Below, one piece after another: positions 1-8,077 of a stretch of 64,000 nucleotides of DNA. Below the pieces are notes generated by a model. It saw only the letters and a list, made by a program, of their open reading frames with translations, made no database searches and was not told the origin of the DNA. Source of the DNA: Gemmatimonadaceae bacterium (GTDB lineage: Bacteria > Gemmatimonadota > Gemmatimonadetes > Gemmatimonadales > Gemmatimonadaceae). The DNA lies in assembly GCA_036496605.1 (NCBI GenBank), contig DASXKV010000033.1:186001-250000 (forward strand), in the 5' to 3' direction. How positions within the stretch are numbered: position 1 is the first letter of the stretch; each line of letters starts with the position of its first letter. Both the position numbers and the translations under genes were made by a program.

Positions 1-1506
1 ACGCGCATCGGCGCGATTCACTCCGTCGTCTTCGGCGGATTCTCGCCGGAGTCGCTGCGCGACCGGATCAATGACGCCAAAGCGAAAGTGTTGATCACCG
101 CCGATGGCGGCTACCGTCGCGGACAGATCGTCCCGCTCAAGCGAAATGCCGACAAAGCGGTCGAGGAGTGCCTATCGATCGAGCACGTTGTCGTCGTTCA
201 GCGTCGCCCGGGCGCTTTGGGCGACGAAGCGTTCGCGACGATGCGCGAGGGACGCGATCACTGGTGGCATCGCCTCATGGCCGACGCGGAGGCCAGGTGC
301 GAGCCGGCAAAAATGGACGCGGAGGACGTGTTATACATCCTCTATACTTCCGGCACGACGGGAAAGCCGAAGGGCATCGTCCACACCACCGGCGGCTACC
401 TCGTCGGCTGCGCGACCACGATGCGTATCGTCTTCGATCTCAAGGACGACGACGTCTTCTGGTGCACGGCCGATATCGGTTGGGTCACGGGACACTCCTA
501 CGTGGTGTACGGCCCGCTCGCGAACGGTGCGACCTGCGTGATGTACGAGGGCGCTCCGGACTGGCCGGAGAAGGATCGTTTCTGGGACATCTGCGAGCGC
601 CACGGCGTGACCATTCTCTACACCGCGCCGACTGCTATCCGTGCGTTCATGAAGTGGGGCGATCAGTGGCCGGCCAAGCACGATCTCACGCGACTGCGCC
701 TCCTCGGTTCGGTCGGTGAGCCGATCAATCCTGAGGCGTGGATGTGGTACCAGGAACACATCGGCGCCGGGCGGTGCCCGATTGTCGACACATGGTGGCA
801 GACGGAAACCGGAGCGATCGCGATCTCTCCGCTCCCGGGAATCACCGAAACCAAGCCGGGCAGCGCCACGACTCCCTTGCCCGGATTCTCCGCCGAGCTG
901 CTGGATTCGAACGCCAACGTGATTCCCGTTGGTGGAGGACTCCTTGCACTCACGCGACCCTGGCCATCGATGTTGCGCACGATTTGGGGAGACGACGAGC
1001 GTTACGTGCAGACGTACTTCTCCAAGTGGGCCGGTCGTCCGGATCTCTACTTCCCCGGCGACGGCGCCAAGCGCGACGACGATGGCTACTACTGGATCCT
1101 CGGCAGAGTTGACGATGTGCTAAACGTCGCCGGCCATCGCATCGGGACAATGGAAGTCGAGTCAGCGCTCGTCGAGCATCGCGCGGTCGCCGAAGCCGCC
1201 GTCGTGGGACGTTCGCACGAGCTCAAGGGCCAGGCGCTCGCCGCATTCGTGACACTCCGCGAGGGATTCAAGCAGAGCCACGAGCTGCGTGAAGAGCTGC
1301 GCAACTTCGTGGCCGAGAAGATCGGCGCGATCGCGCGGCCCGACGACATCCTCTTCAGCGCCGATCTGCCGAAGACGCGCTCGGGAAAAATTATGCGCCG
1401 GCTGCTACGCGATATCGCCGAAGGACGCACGTTAGGCGATACGACCACGTTGGCGGATCCGAACATCGTGGCGTCGCTGAAGGAACAGTACGAGGAACGC
1501 GAATAG
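1..1506 (+). CDS. acs: acetyl-CoA synthetase, 5' end missing
   Basis: This is the C-terminal 501 codons of AMP-forming acetate--CoA ligase, which makes acetyl-CoA from acetate, ATP and CoA in the cytosol. The frame is open from base 1 (first residues [14 protein letters not shown]), so about 150 N-terminal residues lie outside the window and the ATG at 88 is internal. Visible motifs are the P-loop [11 protein letters not shown] (about nt 343-375), [23 protein letters not shown], the hinge region [16 protein letters not shown] with [13 protein letters not shown], and the C-terminal [11 protein letters not shown]. The lysine of that last motif is the conserved acetylation-controlled catalytic lysine of the family. 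Identification is secure. Octamer CGTTAGGC lies at 1430. Confidence 0.97.
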   Translation, partial: TRIGAIHSVVFGGFSPESLRDRINDAKAKVLITADGGYRRGQIVPLKRNADKAVEECLSIEHVVVVQRRPGALGDEAFATMREGRDHWWHRLMADAEARCEPAKMDAEDVLYILYTSGTTGKPKGIVHTTGGYLVGCATTMRIVFDLKDDDVFWCTADIGWVTGHSYVVYGPLANGATCVMYEGAPDWPEKDRFWDICERHGVTILYTAPTAIRAFMKWGDQWPAKHDLTRLRLLGSVGEPINPEAWMWYQEHIGAGRCPIVDTWWQTETGAIAISPLPGITETKPGSATTPLPGFSAELLDSNANVIPVGGGLLALTRPWPSMLRTIWGDDERYVQTYFSKWAGRPDLYFPGDGAKRDDDGYYWILGRVDDVLNVAGHRIGTMEVESALVEHRAVAEAAVVGRSHELKGQALAAFVTLREGFKQSHELREELRNFVAEKIGAIARPDDILFSADLPKTRSGKIMRRLLRDIAEGRTLGDTTTLADPNIVASLKEQYEERE

Positions 1507-1561
1507 GTAAACGCCGAGACAGTATGACCGGCTGGAGCAGGCGTTCACCTGTTGCCGCGGT

Positions 1562-3451
1562 TCAAAGCTTCTCTAACTCCGCCGACGCCTCCAGCACCGC
1601 GCTGATCTCGCGCGACAATGCGCGCGCCTCCTGCGTCGCCATCGAGACGTCCGAGAGCGCCGACTGCAGTCCCGATGAACGGAGCTTGATCAGGTCGAGA
1701 CGAAGATTGCCGAGCGTGAGCGCCGCGTTGTCGAGCTGACGGGCCAGAGTCACGCGTCGCTGCACCAGCTCGTCCAGCGTGAGACGTTGCCGCCGCAGCA
1801 GCGCGAGTTGCCGATCGCCCTCCGGCGATCTCCGCTCCCGCTCGGCGACAGCGATCCGAGACTCGATCTCTTCCGTGAGATTCGGATCGATACTCTGATC
1901 GAGACGGTGCACCGTCTGTGCGAGTTGCGACACGCGCTCGACGAGTGCTTTTATCGTCGGCTCCAGCTCCTTGAGTTGCGCGCGTTCCTCCTTTGGCAAC
2001 CTTGCGGCGATCTCGAGAATCGCGGCGCGATCCTCTACGGCGCGCCGAACGGCTGTGCCATATGGGCTGTCGAGGACCTCGCGTGGCGCGACCTTCTCCA
2101 ACCGGTGCTGCTGCGCCGTACGCGGCTGGGTCGGGAACGCGTGTCGGGCTCGCGGCATCAGCAGAACGCGACGCAACCGGAGGCCACTCTGGCGCAGCGA
2201 CTTGCCTCGTCTCCACAGCTTCACGCTCATGTAGATCGGCACGAGCGGTGCAAGAACGAGCGGCGGCACTTCACTGACGCCGGCGATGAACCCGGCGATG
2301 CCAAGTCCCGCCGCGCCGAGAGTGAGCAGCGCGTATCCCCGCATTGCCTTGATTCGGTCCATCAGATTGACGCGACCGTGCCAGAGTCGAAGGTCGGAAC
2401 GTTGCTCCGGAGTGAAGGACGTCAGATGATCCGGCTCGAGCTTGATTCCGTTAGGCAGCTTGGCGCTCGGCGGATTCGGCCGCGGCTCGGCGATGTCGGT
2501 GCCGCGCCGTGGTACGTTCGATTGGACCGGTTCCACGCGCCCTCCATCGGGACGTGGCGACGTGTAGCGCACGTGCTCGCGATGCTCAGCACGCCACGAC
2601 GGCCCACCGACTCGATCTGACAGCAGCGCGTCCCGCATCGCCGCGGCCGTCGGCCACCGGTCTTCCGGCGACTTCGCGAGCGCGCGCTCGATCGCCTCGC
2701 GAAGAGCGCGCGGGGCGTCGGGGCGGAGCTCCAGAACGGGAGGTGGCGGCGCGGACACATGCTTGAGTAACAGCGCCATCGAATTCGCGGCGCTGAACGG
2801 TAGGCGCCCCGTCAGCATTTGATAACCGAGAACGCCGAGCGAGTAGACGTCGCTCCGTCCATCGATCTCCCGGTCGCCCACCGCCTGCTCCGGTGACATG
2901 TAGCCGGGCGTTCCAACCGCGATTCCCGTTACCGTTAGGCGGGTGCTCGCCTCGATCGCGCGCGCGATGCCGAAGTCGGTGACCATCGCACGGCCGCTAG
3001 CCTCGTCGAGAAGGATGTTGTCGGGCTTGACGTCCCGATGAATGACGCCGCGCAGATGAGCATATGCCAATGCGTCGGCGATCTCGGCGACCAGTCGCCG
3101 CACCTCATCGAGCGGCTGGCGGGGCTCGCGTGTGAGCAACATCGCGAGGTTGCCGCCAGTCACGATCGCCATGACGATGTACGCCAACCCCTCCCGTTCG
3201 CCGACGTCGTAGATCGGCACGATGTGCGCGTGTGAGAGCTGGGCCGAGGTCTGCGCCTCCCGCGTGAAGCGCGTCCGAATGGCCGGGTCGTGCGCCAGCT
3301 CTGGCGGGAGGACTTTGATCGCAACTGGCCGATTGAGACGCCGGTCGAGCGCGCGATAGACGACCGACATCCCGCCGCGGCCGATCTCGCCGTCTATCTC
3401 ATATTGCAGCCCGACGGCGACACCGACCTGCTCGTGGAGAGGTTGGCTCAT
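1562..3451 (-). CDS. membrane Ser/Thr protein kinase, PknB-like
   Basis: A 629-residue eukaryotic-type protein kinase. From ATG 3451 the kinase domain spans about residues 17-275: glycine loop IGRGGMS (23-29), VAIK lysine K46, alpha-C Glu E65, HRDVKPDN with Asp140, DFG Asp159, and SPEQA-type activation segment. A hydrophobic hairpin (about 385-430) provides two membrane segments and the C-terminal third is charged and helical, probably coiled coil, on the same side as the kinase domain. There are no PASTA or other extracytoplasmic sensor domains. A GTG at 3466 in frame is an alternative start. It is divergent from the gene at 3524. The substrate is not predictable. Confidence 0.93.
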   Translation of the reverse strand: MSQPLHEQVGVAVGLQYEIDGEIGRGGMSVVYRALDRRLNRPVAIKVLPPELAHDPAIRTRFTREAQTSAQLSHAHIVPIYDVGEREGLAYIVMAIVTGGNLAMLLTREPRQPLDEVRRLVAEIADALAYAHLRGVIHRDVKPDNILLDEASGRAMVTDFGIARAIEASTRLTVTGIAVGTPGYMSPEQAVGDREIDGRSDVYSLGVLGYQMLTGRLPFSAANSMALLLKHVSAPPPPVLELRPDAPRALREAIERALAKSPEDRWPTAAAMRDALLSDRVGGPSWRAEHREHVRYTSPRPDGGRVEPVQSNVPRRGTDIAEPRPNPPSAKLPNGIKLEPDHLTSFTPEQRSDLRLWHGRVNLMDRIKAMRGYALLTLGAAGLGIAGFIAGVSEVPPLVLAPLVPIYMSVKLWRRGKSLRQSGLRLRRVLLMPRARHAFPTQPRTAQQHRLEKVAPREVLDSPYGTAVRRAVEDRAAILEIAARLPKEERAQLKELEPTIKALVERVSQLAQTVHRLDQSIDPNLTEEIESRIAVAERERRSPEGDRQLALLRRQRLTLDELVQRRVTLARQLDNAALTLGNLRLDLIKLRSSGLQSALSDVSMATQEARALSREISAVLEASAELEKL

Positions 3452-3523
3452 GCGGTATGATAGCACCGGCGGCTCGGTGGCATAGACACTGCCTTACCTC
3501 ATTGAGTAGCTTCCTCGTAACCT

Positions 3524-3901
3524 ATGGCCGGCTTTCTCAGGCGACTCTTTCCGGAAACGATCTTCGCCCGCAAGCTCGAGCCCGCCGCCGAACGGCGGCT
3601 TCGGCTCGCCCAAGCGCGCGCCGAAGAGTCTATCATCCGCGCACACGTAGACAACGCGCTGATGTTCGTAGATACGCTCGCCGAAGATCTCTCGTTCGAT
3701 AGGGCGATCGACACCTACATCCGCGAGATGTCGATACCCGAACCGCTCGCCAGCACGGTTGCGACGCGCACGCTCGTTGTGCTTGGCCAGGATCTGGTGC
3801 CGTATCGGCGTCGTGCCCAGGAGTCCGACGAGTCCGAGCGTCCCAAGCTCCGGCTTGGCGAAGCCTCGGAGGCCCGCGAGCGGACGATCAAGCGGGCGTA
3901 G
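3524..3901 (+). CDS. small hypothetical protein, 125 aa
   Basis: Starts MAGFLRRLFPETIF and is rich in Arg and Glu, with predicted helices and no signal peptide or membrane segment. The family is not recognised. It is divergent from the kinase gene with only 72 bases between them, so they may share a promoter region. Its 3' end overlaps the convergent VKOR gene by 14 bases. The opposite strand is also open over this interval; the plus-strand reading is preferred because its N-terminus looks like a normal amphipathic start and the antisense product is simply arginine- and glycine-rich. Moderately sure it is real. Confidence 0.55.
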   Translation: MAGFLRRLFPETIFARKLEPAAERRLRLAQARAEESIIRAHVDNALMFVDTLAEDLSFDRAIDTYIREMSIPEPLASTVATRTLVVLGQDLVPYRRRAQESDESERPKLRLGEASEARERTIKRA

Positions 3902-4310
3902 ATCGTTGGTCCCACACCGCGAGCGCGAACAGCACGATCGTCGTCGCCGCCGAGCCAAGACACCATCGGCATAACGCGTGGATGACGAACAGCTCCAAGT
4001 ACGTCAGCCAGATCGAGAACAGTAGCCCAAGGCCTGTCACATATACCAAGGTCTTCGTTAGGCGCGCCGACTTGGCGAATCGCTCCTGCACGCCCGCAAA
4101 GGACAGCACGAGGACGACGAGGTAGTAGCCGACGCCCCAGGCGGCGACCGGAAGGCCGAGAAAGTCACCCCACTTGCTCAGCTGGACGTACTCGCACGAT
4201 CCGCTGCCACAGGCAAGCGTGCCGATGTAGCCCAGTTTGTAGAGCGTGAGATACAGCGAGAGGAAGACGCCGATCAGGGCGATCAGCGCCATGGCCATGC
4301 GCCGGCTCAT
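3888..4310 (-). CDS. vitamin K epoxide reductase (VKOR) family protein
   Basis: A 140-residue integral membrane protein of the bacterial VKOR family, which reoxidises a DsbA-like partner and passes the electrons to quinone. It shows four hydrophobic segments, the loop cysteines C34 and C39 (CGSGSC), and the active-site C114-x-x-C117 (CRWC). The start is ATG 4310, five bases after the DsbA stop. A longer upstream reading would lie entirely inside the DsbA gene in another frame. Together with the upstream gene it forms an oxidative folding pair for the periplasm. Confidence 0.92.
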   Translation of the reverse strand: MSRRMAMALIALIGVFLSLYLTLYKLGYIGTLACGSGSCEYVQLSKWGDFLGLPVAAWGVGYYLVVLVLSFAGVQERFAKSARLTKTLVYVTGLGLLFSIWLTYLELFVIHALCRWCLGSAATTIVLFALAVWDQRSTPA

Positions 4311-4315
4311 CGAAC

Positions 4316-5095
4316 CTAACGCTTGGTTGGGGCTTTCTTCCCGCCTGGCTGCCTCGAACTGTCGGTCGGAACTGCCATTGGCGAGCCCGACTTCGCGAGC
4401 GCCGCGTCGACGAGCGACTTGAACTCGTCGTACGTGAGCGCGCCCTCCTGAATCTTGCCGCCGATGATGAAGCTGGGCGTCGCGTTGATGTGCTGCTGGA
4501 TCGCCAACTCTTCGTGCGCCTGAACCTTCGCCTGCGTCGTCTTGGTGTCGACGCACTGATCGAATTGCTGCTGGTTCAAGCCGATCTGCTTCGCGAGGCC
4601 CTTGAAGACGTCGTTAGGGCTGCTCGTCGTTTCCCCGTTCCATTGATCCTGCGCCTGGAAGAGCGCGTCGTGCATCTCCCAGAACTTCCCCTGCTCGTCG
4701 GCGCACGCAGCCGCCCGCGAAGCCGGCCAGGTGTTCCGGTGCATCGAGAGCGGAAAGTCGATGAAGCGGAATCGGACGATTCCCTTGTCGACGAGACGGG
4801 TGCGCACGTCGGGCTCCGTGAGGCTCGCGAAGCGAGCGCACTGTGGACACTCGAAGTCGCCGAACTCGATCACCTCGATCGGAGCCGCCGTGGACCCTAT
4901 GACGTAACCGTTCGACTGGACCTTCGGCAGCGTGCTGTCAAATGGACTCGCGTCACGAGCCTCGGGCCGCTTTGACATCCACGTCAGCGCGCCGATGCCG
5001 GCGACGGCCACTATAGCGAGCGCCAGATAGAAGACGCGCGTCGAGTTCTTTGTCTGTTGTGGCTGGCGCTTGCCCTTGCCAGGCGTCTGCTTCAC
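4316..5095 (-). CDS. DsbA-like thiol oxidoreductase, membrane anchored
   Basis: A thioredoxin-fold protein of the DsbA/DSBA-like group. After a short basic N-terminus comes one membrane anchor (about residues 20-40), then the thioredoxin domain with FECPQC, active-site C83 and C86, the cis-Pro region NATPSFIIGG, and a basic tail. A further Cys pair (C-A-D-E and QFDQC) is present. GTG 5095 is chosen because it overlaps the upstream stop as GTGA and is preceded by GAGGAAGAGG; another GTG is three bases earlier. It is presumably reoxidised by the VKOR encoded just downstream. The stop TAG lies inside an octamer variant CGTTAGGT. Confidence 0.9.
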   Translation of the reverse strand: MKQTPGKGKRQPQQTKNSTRVFYLALAIVAVAGIGALTWMSKRPEARDASPFDSTLPKVQSNGYVIGSTAAPIEVIEFGDFECPQCARFASLTEPDVRTRLVDKGIVRFRFIDFPLSMHRNTWPASRAAACADEQGKFWEMHDALFQAQDQWNGETTSSPNDVFKGLAKQIGLNQQQFDQCVDTKTTQAKVQAHEELAIQQHINATPSFIIGGKIQEGALTYDEFKSLVDAALAKSGSPMAVPTDSSRQPGGKKAPTKR

Positions 5096-5415
5096 CACTC
5101 CGGATCCTCTTCCTCGTCCGGCGTCCATTCGGTCCTGTCCCATTTCGCTTTTTCGGTGTCGTTGTCCTGGGCGTCGCGCACGATCCGCCGGCTTTCGGCG
5201 ATGTCCGGAGTATCGTATGTCGCTCTGACTTCGTAATGAAAGAGCTCGCTCTTCACGTCACCAATCAGACGCATCAGCTCTCCCGCCTCACCGAGCAGCC
5301 GACCCTGCGCATCCAGTTCCAGAATCCTCGAGGCGAGGGCACGCAAAAGCGCCTCGAGATTGCGCGCCCGGCCTTCGTCGTAGGTCTGTTCCGGCTGGTT
5401 CGACTCGTCCGCCAT
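5092..5415 (-). CDS. conserved-looking acidic small protein, 107 aa
   Basis: Starts MADESNQPEQTYDEGR and is predominantly helical and strongly acidic at its C-terminus (DEEEDPEW). It has no signal peptide, membrane segment or cysteine. The stop overlaps the DsbA-like start by four bases, so the two are translationally coupled and transcribed together with VKOR. The product is not recognised; linkage suggests a role near protein export or folding, but that is only context. Confidence 0.75.
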   Translation of the reverse strand: MADESNQPEQTYDEGRARNLEALLRALASRILELDAQGRLLGEAGELMRLIGDVKSELFHYEVRATYDTPDIAESRRIVRDAQDNDTEKAKWDRTEWTPDEEEDPEW

Positions 5416-5477
5416 GCAGCTGGCCGTCTCGTCAGTGAGGGAGGGAAGCTATGGTCTGACCAACTTCGGTCAAGCTT

Positions 5478-5545
5478 GTGATTGGTGATTAGTTGTGGGT
5501 TGCTCGTGACAACCAACGACTAACTACCGCCACCAACTACCAGCC
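5478..5545. repeat. intergenic inverted heptamer island, GGTTGGT type
   Basis: In the gap 5416-5692, a left arm made of degenerate TTGGTGATTAG-like words (about 5481-5502) faces a right arm of CCAACGACTAACTACC-like words (about 5510-5541) across a short loop. The arms are imperfectly complementary, so the transcript could fold. It belongs to the same class as islands near 47.7, 57.4 and 63.9 kb. It lies between divergently transcribed genes. Nothing else identifiable is seen in this gap. Confidence 0.55.
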
Positions 5546-5719
5546 GCAGCTTGCCTTGGCACGCTTCGAGAATAGCATTGCAGCGCGGCTGGCTGGACGC
5601 CCGTCTAATGGACGATTCACCGCCGCCAAAAAGAACGCATCTGCCGCGCCGACGCGTGCACGTAATACCCTCTTTCACCGAGGAGGCTCCCCATCGACGC
5701 CGATCTGCTGCGCATTCCT

Positions 5720-6547
5720 GTGGGACCCGGTTCCATGCATGTGGAGCGCTACGGACATGGCGGCGCCGCCGTTCTTCTCGTTCACGGATTCGGCACCTGC
5801 AGCTTTCTCTGGCGGAACGTTGCGCCTGAGTTTGCGCTCGCCAATCGTACTGCCTTCGCCGTCGATTTGTTTGGCTACGGCGAATCCGACCGACCATTCG
5901 ATGCCGACTTCGGCATTGCGGCGCAGTCGGAGTATCTCGATCGCGCGCTCACGGCCTTGCGCGTCGCGCGTGCGACCGTCGTCGGCGTCGACCTCGGCGC
6001 CGCCGTTGCGCTTCGGCTCGCCGCCACGAGACCGGAGCGCGTCGAACGCATGGTACTCGTGAACCCGATCGCGTACGACAATGTTCCGGCCGAGGATGTC
6101 AAGGAACTCCAGAAAAACACCGGTCGTTATGTGTTTCGCATTTCGCGCGGCATTCTCGGCGCCGCGCCGCTGATGCGTGATCTGCTCACGCAGAGCGTGG
6201 CCGATCCCGCGCATATGCCCGACAAGCTCGTCGCTCGGTATCTCGCGCCGTATGTCGGAAGCGAGGGACTCAGTCATCTGCAGATTCTCGCGCGCTCGAT
6301 CGATGCGGAGGATCTCGATGAGATCGAGCTCTCGCAGATCGATCAGCCAACGCTCATCGTGTGGGGAGAACAGGATCGCTTTCTTCCTCCGCACGGACGT
6401 GACATGCCGGCGCCCGAGCGACTCGCGGAGGAAATTCCCGGCTGCCGATTGGTACGGCTGCCAACGATCGGTCGATTAGTCCCCGAAGAGTCGCCCGAAA
6501 CGCTCGTCAATCTCGTGCTGGAGTTCGATGGTGCGAGCGTCGCATGA
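5720..6547 (+). CDS. alpha/beta hydrolase, Asp nucleophile, catalytic His replaced
   Basis: An alpha/beta-hydrolase-fold protein of about 275 residues. The oxyanion motif HGFG is in LLVHGFGTCSFLW. The nucleophile elbow reads VVGVDLGAA, giving Asp where most members have Ser; Asp is the haloalkane dehalogenase or epoxide hydrolase arrangement. EQDRFLPP supplies a possible acid. At the usual G-H site the sequence reads PTIGRLVPEESPE, with Arg instead of the catalytic His. GTG 5720 is the first NTG start in frame, with ATG 5735 also possible. However, AGGAGG at 5681-5686 is spaced six bases before an in-frame ATC at 5693, which may be a non-standard start. Substrate unknown. Confidence 0.85.
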   Translation: MGPGSMHVERYGHGGAAVLLVHGFGTCSFLWRNVAPEFALANRTAFAVDLFGYGESDRPFDADFGIAAQSEYLDRALTALRVARATVVGVDLGAAVALRLAATRPERVERMVLVNPIAYDNVPAEDVKELQKNTGRYVFRISRGILGAAPLMRDLLTQSVADPAHMPDKLVARYLAPYVGSEGLSHLQILARSIDAEDLDEIELSQIDQPTLIVWGEQDRFLPPHGRDMPAPERLAEEIPGCRLVRLPTIGRLVPEESPETLVNLVLEFDGASVA

Positions 6548-6716
6548 GACGGCCTGTCGTGATGGCAAAGCGTCGCCTGAACTTTCGTTCGGAATGACTC
6601 CTGCACGCTCTCGATTGTGAAGACTCAGCCAACGATTTCAGGTGCGAGCGCGTCTGTAGAAGGAGAGGCTGCGCCTCGTTAGATTTGTCACGGCATTTCA
6701 CCCTTTAGACGCGTAC

Positions 6717-6989
6717 ATGGCCAAACAGAAGAACCGAAGCAGGAGCCCAGCGGCGGCCCCGTCGCCTTTCGAGGAGGCACGGGACGAGCTGTTTCAACAC
6801 ATTATGCGGTGCGGCGTCGTCGAATCCGCTCCCGAGCATCAAGGCGACTGGTTCAGCGAAACGATGCAGTACATGACTGAGCGCTTCCCCGAGCTCAGCG
6901 CCGAACAGCTCGGCGAGCTGCGAAAACTTGGCGAACGCTTCGCACAACCGCCCAAAAAGCACGATGCCGCCGACGTCTCCGCGGCTTGA
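6717..6989 (+). CDS. small hypothetical protein, 90 aa
   Basis: Starts MAKQKNRSRSPAAAP and continues with a helical region containing FQHIMRCGVVESAP and LSAEQLGELRKLGERF. It is soluble, with a basic disordered N-terminus and a single Cys. It stands alone between intergenic spaces. The family is not recognised. The normal ATG start and ordinary amino-acid make-up support a real gene. Confidence 0.65.
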   Translation: MAKQKNRSRSPAAAPSPFEEARDELFQHIMRCGVVESAPEHQGDWFSETMQYMTERFPELSAEQLGELRKLGERFAQPPKKHDAADVSAA

Positions 6990-7058
6990 GTCGTAGATCG
7001 ACGCCTCCATCGCACGGATGGGGGCGTCACTCGTTAGAGCATAGTAAAACTGCTTCGA

Positions 7059-7574
7059 CTACCGTTGCCCTCGCCGATACGGCCGGAGCACGATGCCCAC
7101 GCGCGCACCTCCGCCGAGGCCGAGCTGCAATGCGGGCGTGACGCCGCTGACATGCGGCGCTTCGAGGTCGATGACGACGACGAGGTATTCACGCGTCGTT
7201 GATCCCTGCGCGAACATCGCGCTCATGCCGCCACCAATGGATAAACCCCACGTCGCGTCGTTGAACGGATCCAGCAGAAAGCGCGCGAGCGCATCGACAC
7301 GAGCGCTGTTGTGATTGACGCTATCGCTTCGCGTCACCCCGCCCGCTCCGTCGATCTCCAGCCTGACGTAGAAGCCGAGCGGGATGTTCGCGCCGACTCC
7401 GCCCTGTAGCGTGCCGGAATTCACCGAGCTGACATCGATAGCATCGACGCGCAGCTCGAACGGCGGAAATGAAGGACGCGAAGCCTGTTGCGCGCCAGCG
7501 CGCGAAGGCAGCGCGAGCGCGAGGAGCGAAATGAGAAGCCAGTGAAGCTCGACGCGCGAGCGCAGTCCGTGCAT
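7059..7574 (-). CDS. exported hypothetical protein, probable beta-barrel-like
   Basis: 171 residues with an N-terminal signal peptide (hydrophobic LLISLLALALP, cleavage near GAQ). The mature part alternates polar and hydrophobic residues with many glycines (LQGGVGANIPLGFYVRLEID, GLSIGGGMSAMF, LQLGLGGGARVGIVL), the pattern of transmembrane beta-strands. It resembles short outer-membrane barrel proteins of unknown function. It is convergent with the gene at 6717. Confidence 0.75.
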   Translation of the reverse strand: MHGLRSRVELHWLLISLLALALPSRAGAQQASRPSFPPFELRVDAIDVSSVNSGTLQGGVGANIPLGFYVRLEIDGAGGVTRSDSVNHNSARVDALARFLLDPFNDATWGLSIGGGMSAMFAQGSTTREYLVVVIDLEAPHVSGVTPALQLGLGGGARVGIVLRPYRRGQR

Positions 7575-7708
7575 GACGCAGGAAAGCTAGATGTCGCCCG
7601 GTGCGCTTTCCAGCGCGCAGCTTGCCACCATTCAGCGCGCGGCCTAGCTTGGCTTTGAACGCATCCTGTCGACCGCACGGCGCAACCCGACGGCCGGTGC
7701 CCTGACGC

Positions 7709-8050
7709 TTGTCTCGCGACTACCAGCACATCGTCGCCGATTTTGTCGGCGTGCCGTCGAATCAATTGGCCGATCGCGCAATGATCGGCGGCCTGGTCGT
7801 CGCCGCTGCGAGCGCGGCCGGAATGAACGCCGCTGGCCTGCCGGCGATGCGCGAAAGGAAGGCCGGCGGGCTCACCGCGGCGCTCTTGCACGACGATTGC
7901 CACATCACGGTGCATGCGGTCCCTGAGCGGGAGTTGCTGTTGGTGGACGTCCTTGCGCCCCGCACGATCGATGCATCGCGAGCGATCGACGTGTTCGCGC
8001 GCCGACTGACCGCGCGCACCGTCCATCGCGATGCGCGTGATCGCGCTTAG
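7709..8050 (+). CDS. S-adenosylmethionine decarboxylase-like protein, active site altered
   Basis: 113 residues with the layout of the bacterial SpeD fold (class 1B AdoMet decarboxylase proenzyme). The conserved pyruvoyl region, normally ESHISIHTWPE, reads DDCHITVHAVPE at 62-73. The pyruvoyl-forming Ser is Cys64, the Glu before the cleavage site is Asp63, the His equivalent to H68 of the Thermotoga enzyme is kept (H69), and the catalytic Cys of DVFTC is Pro84. Normal self-processing and decarboxylation are therefore doubtful. The start is TTG 7709, because a stop lies two codons upstream and no ATG or GTG is available. Polyamine genes aguB and aguA lie 24 kb away. Confidence 0.75.
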   Translation: MSRDYQHIVADFVGVPSNQLADRAMIGGLVVAAASAAGMNAAGLPAMRERKAGGLTAALLHDDCHITVHAVPERELLLVDVLAPRTIDASRAIDVFARRLTARTVHRDARDRA

Positions 8051-8077
8051 CGACAGCGACATGTTGAGCGTTTGCTC

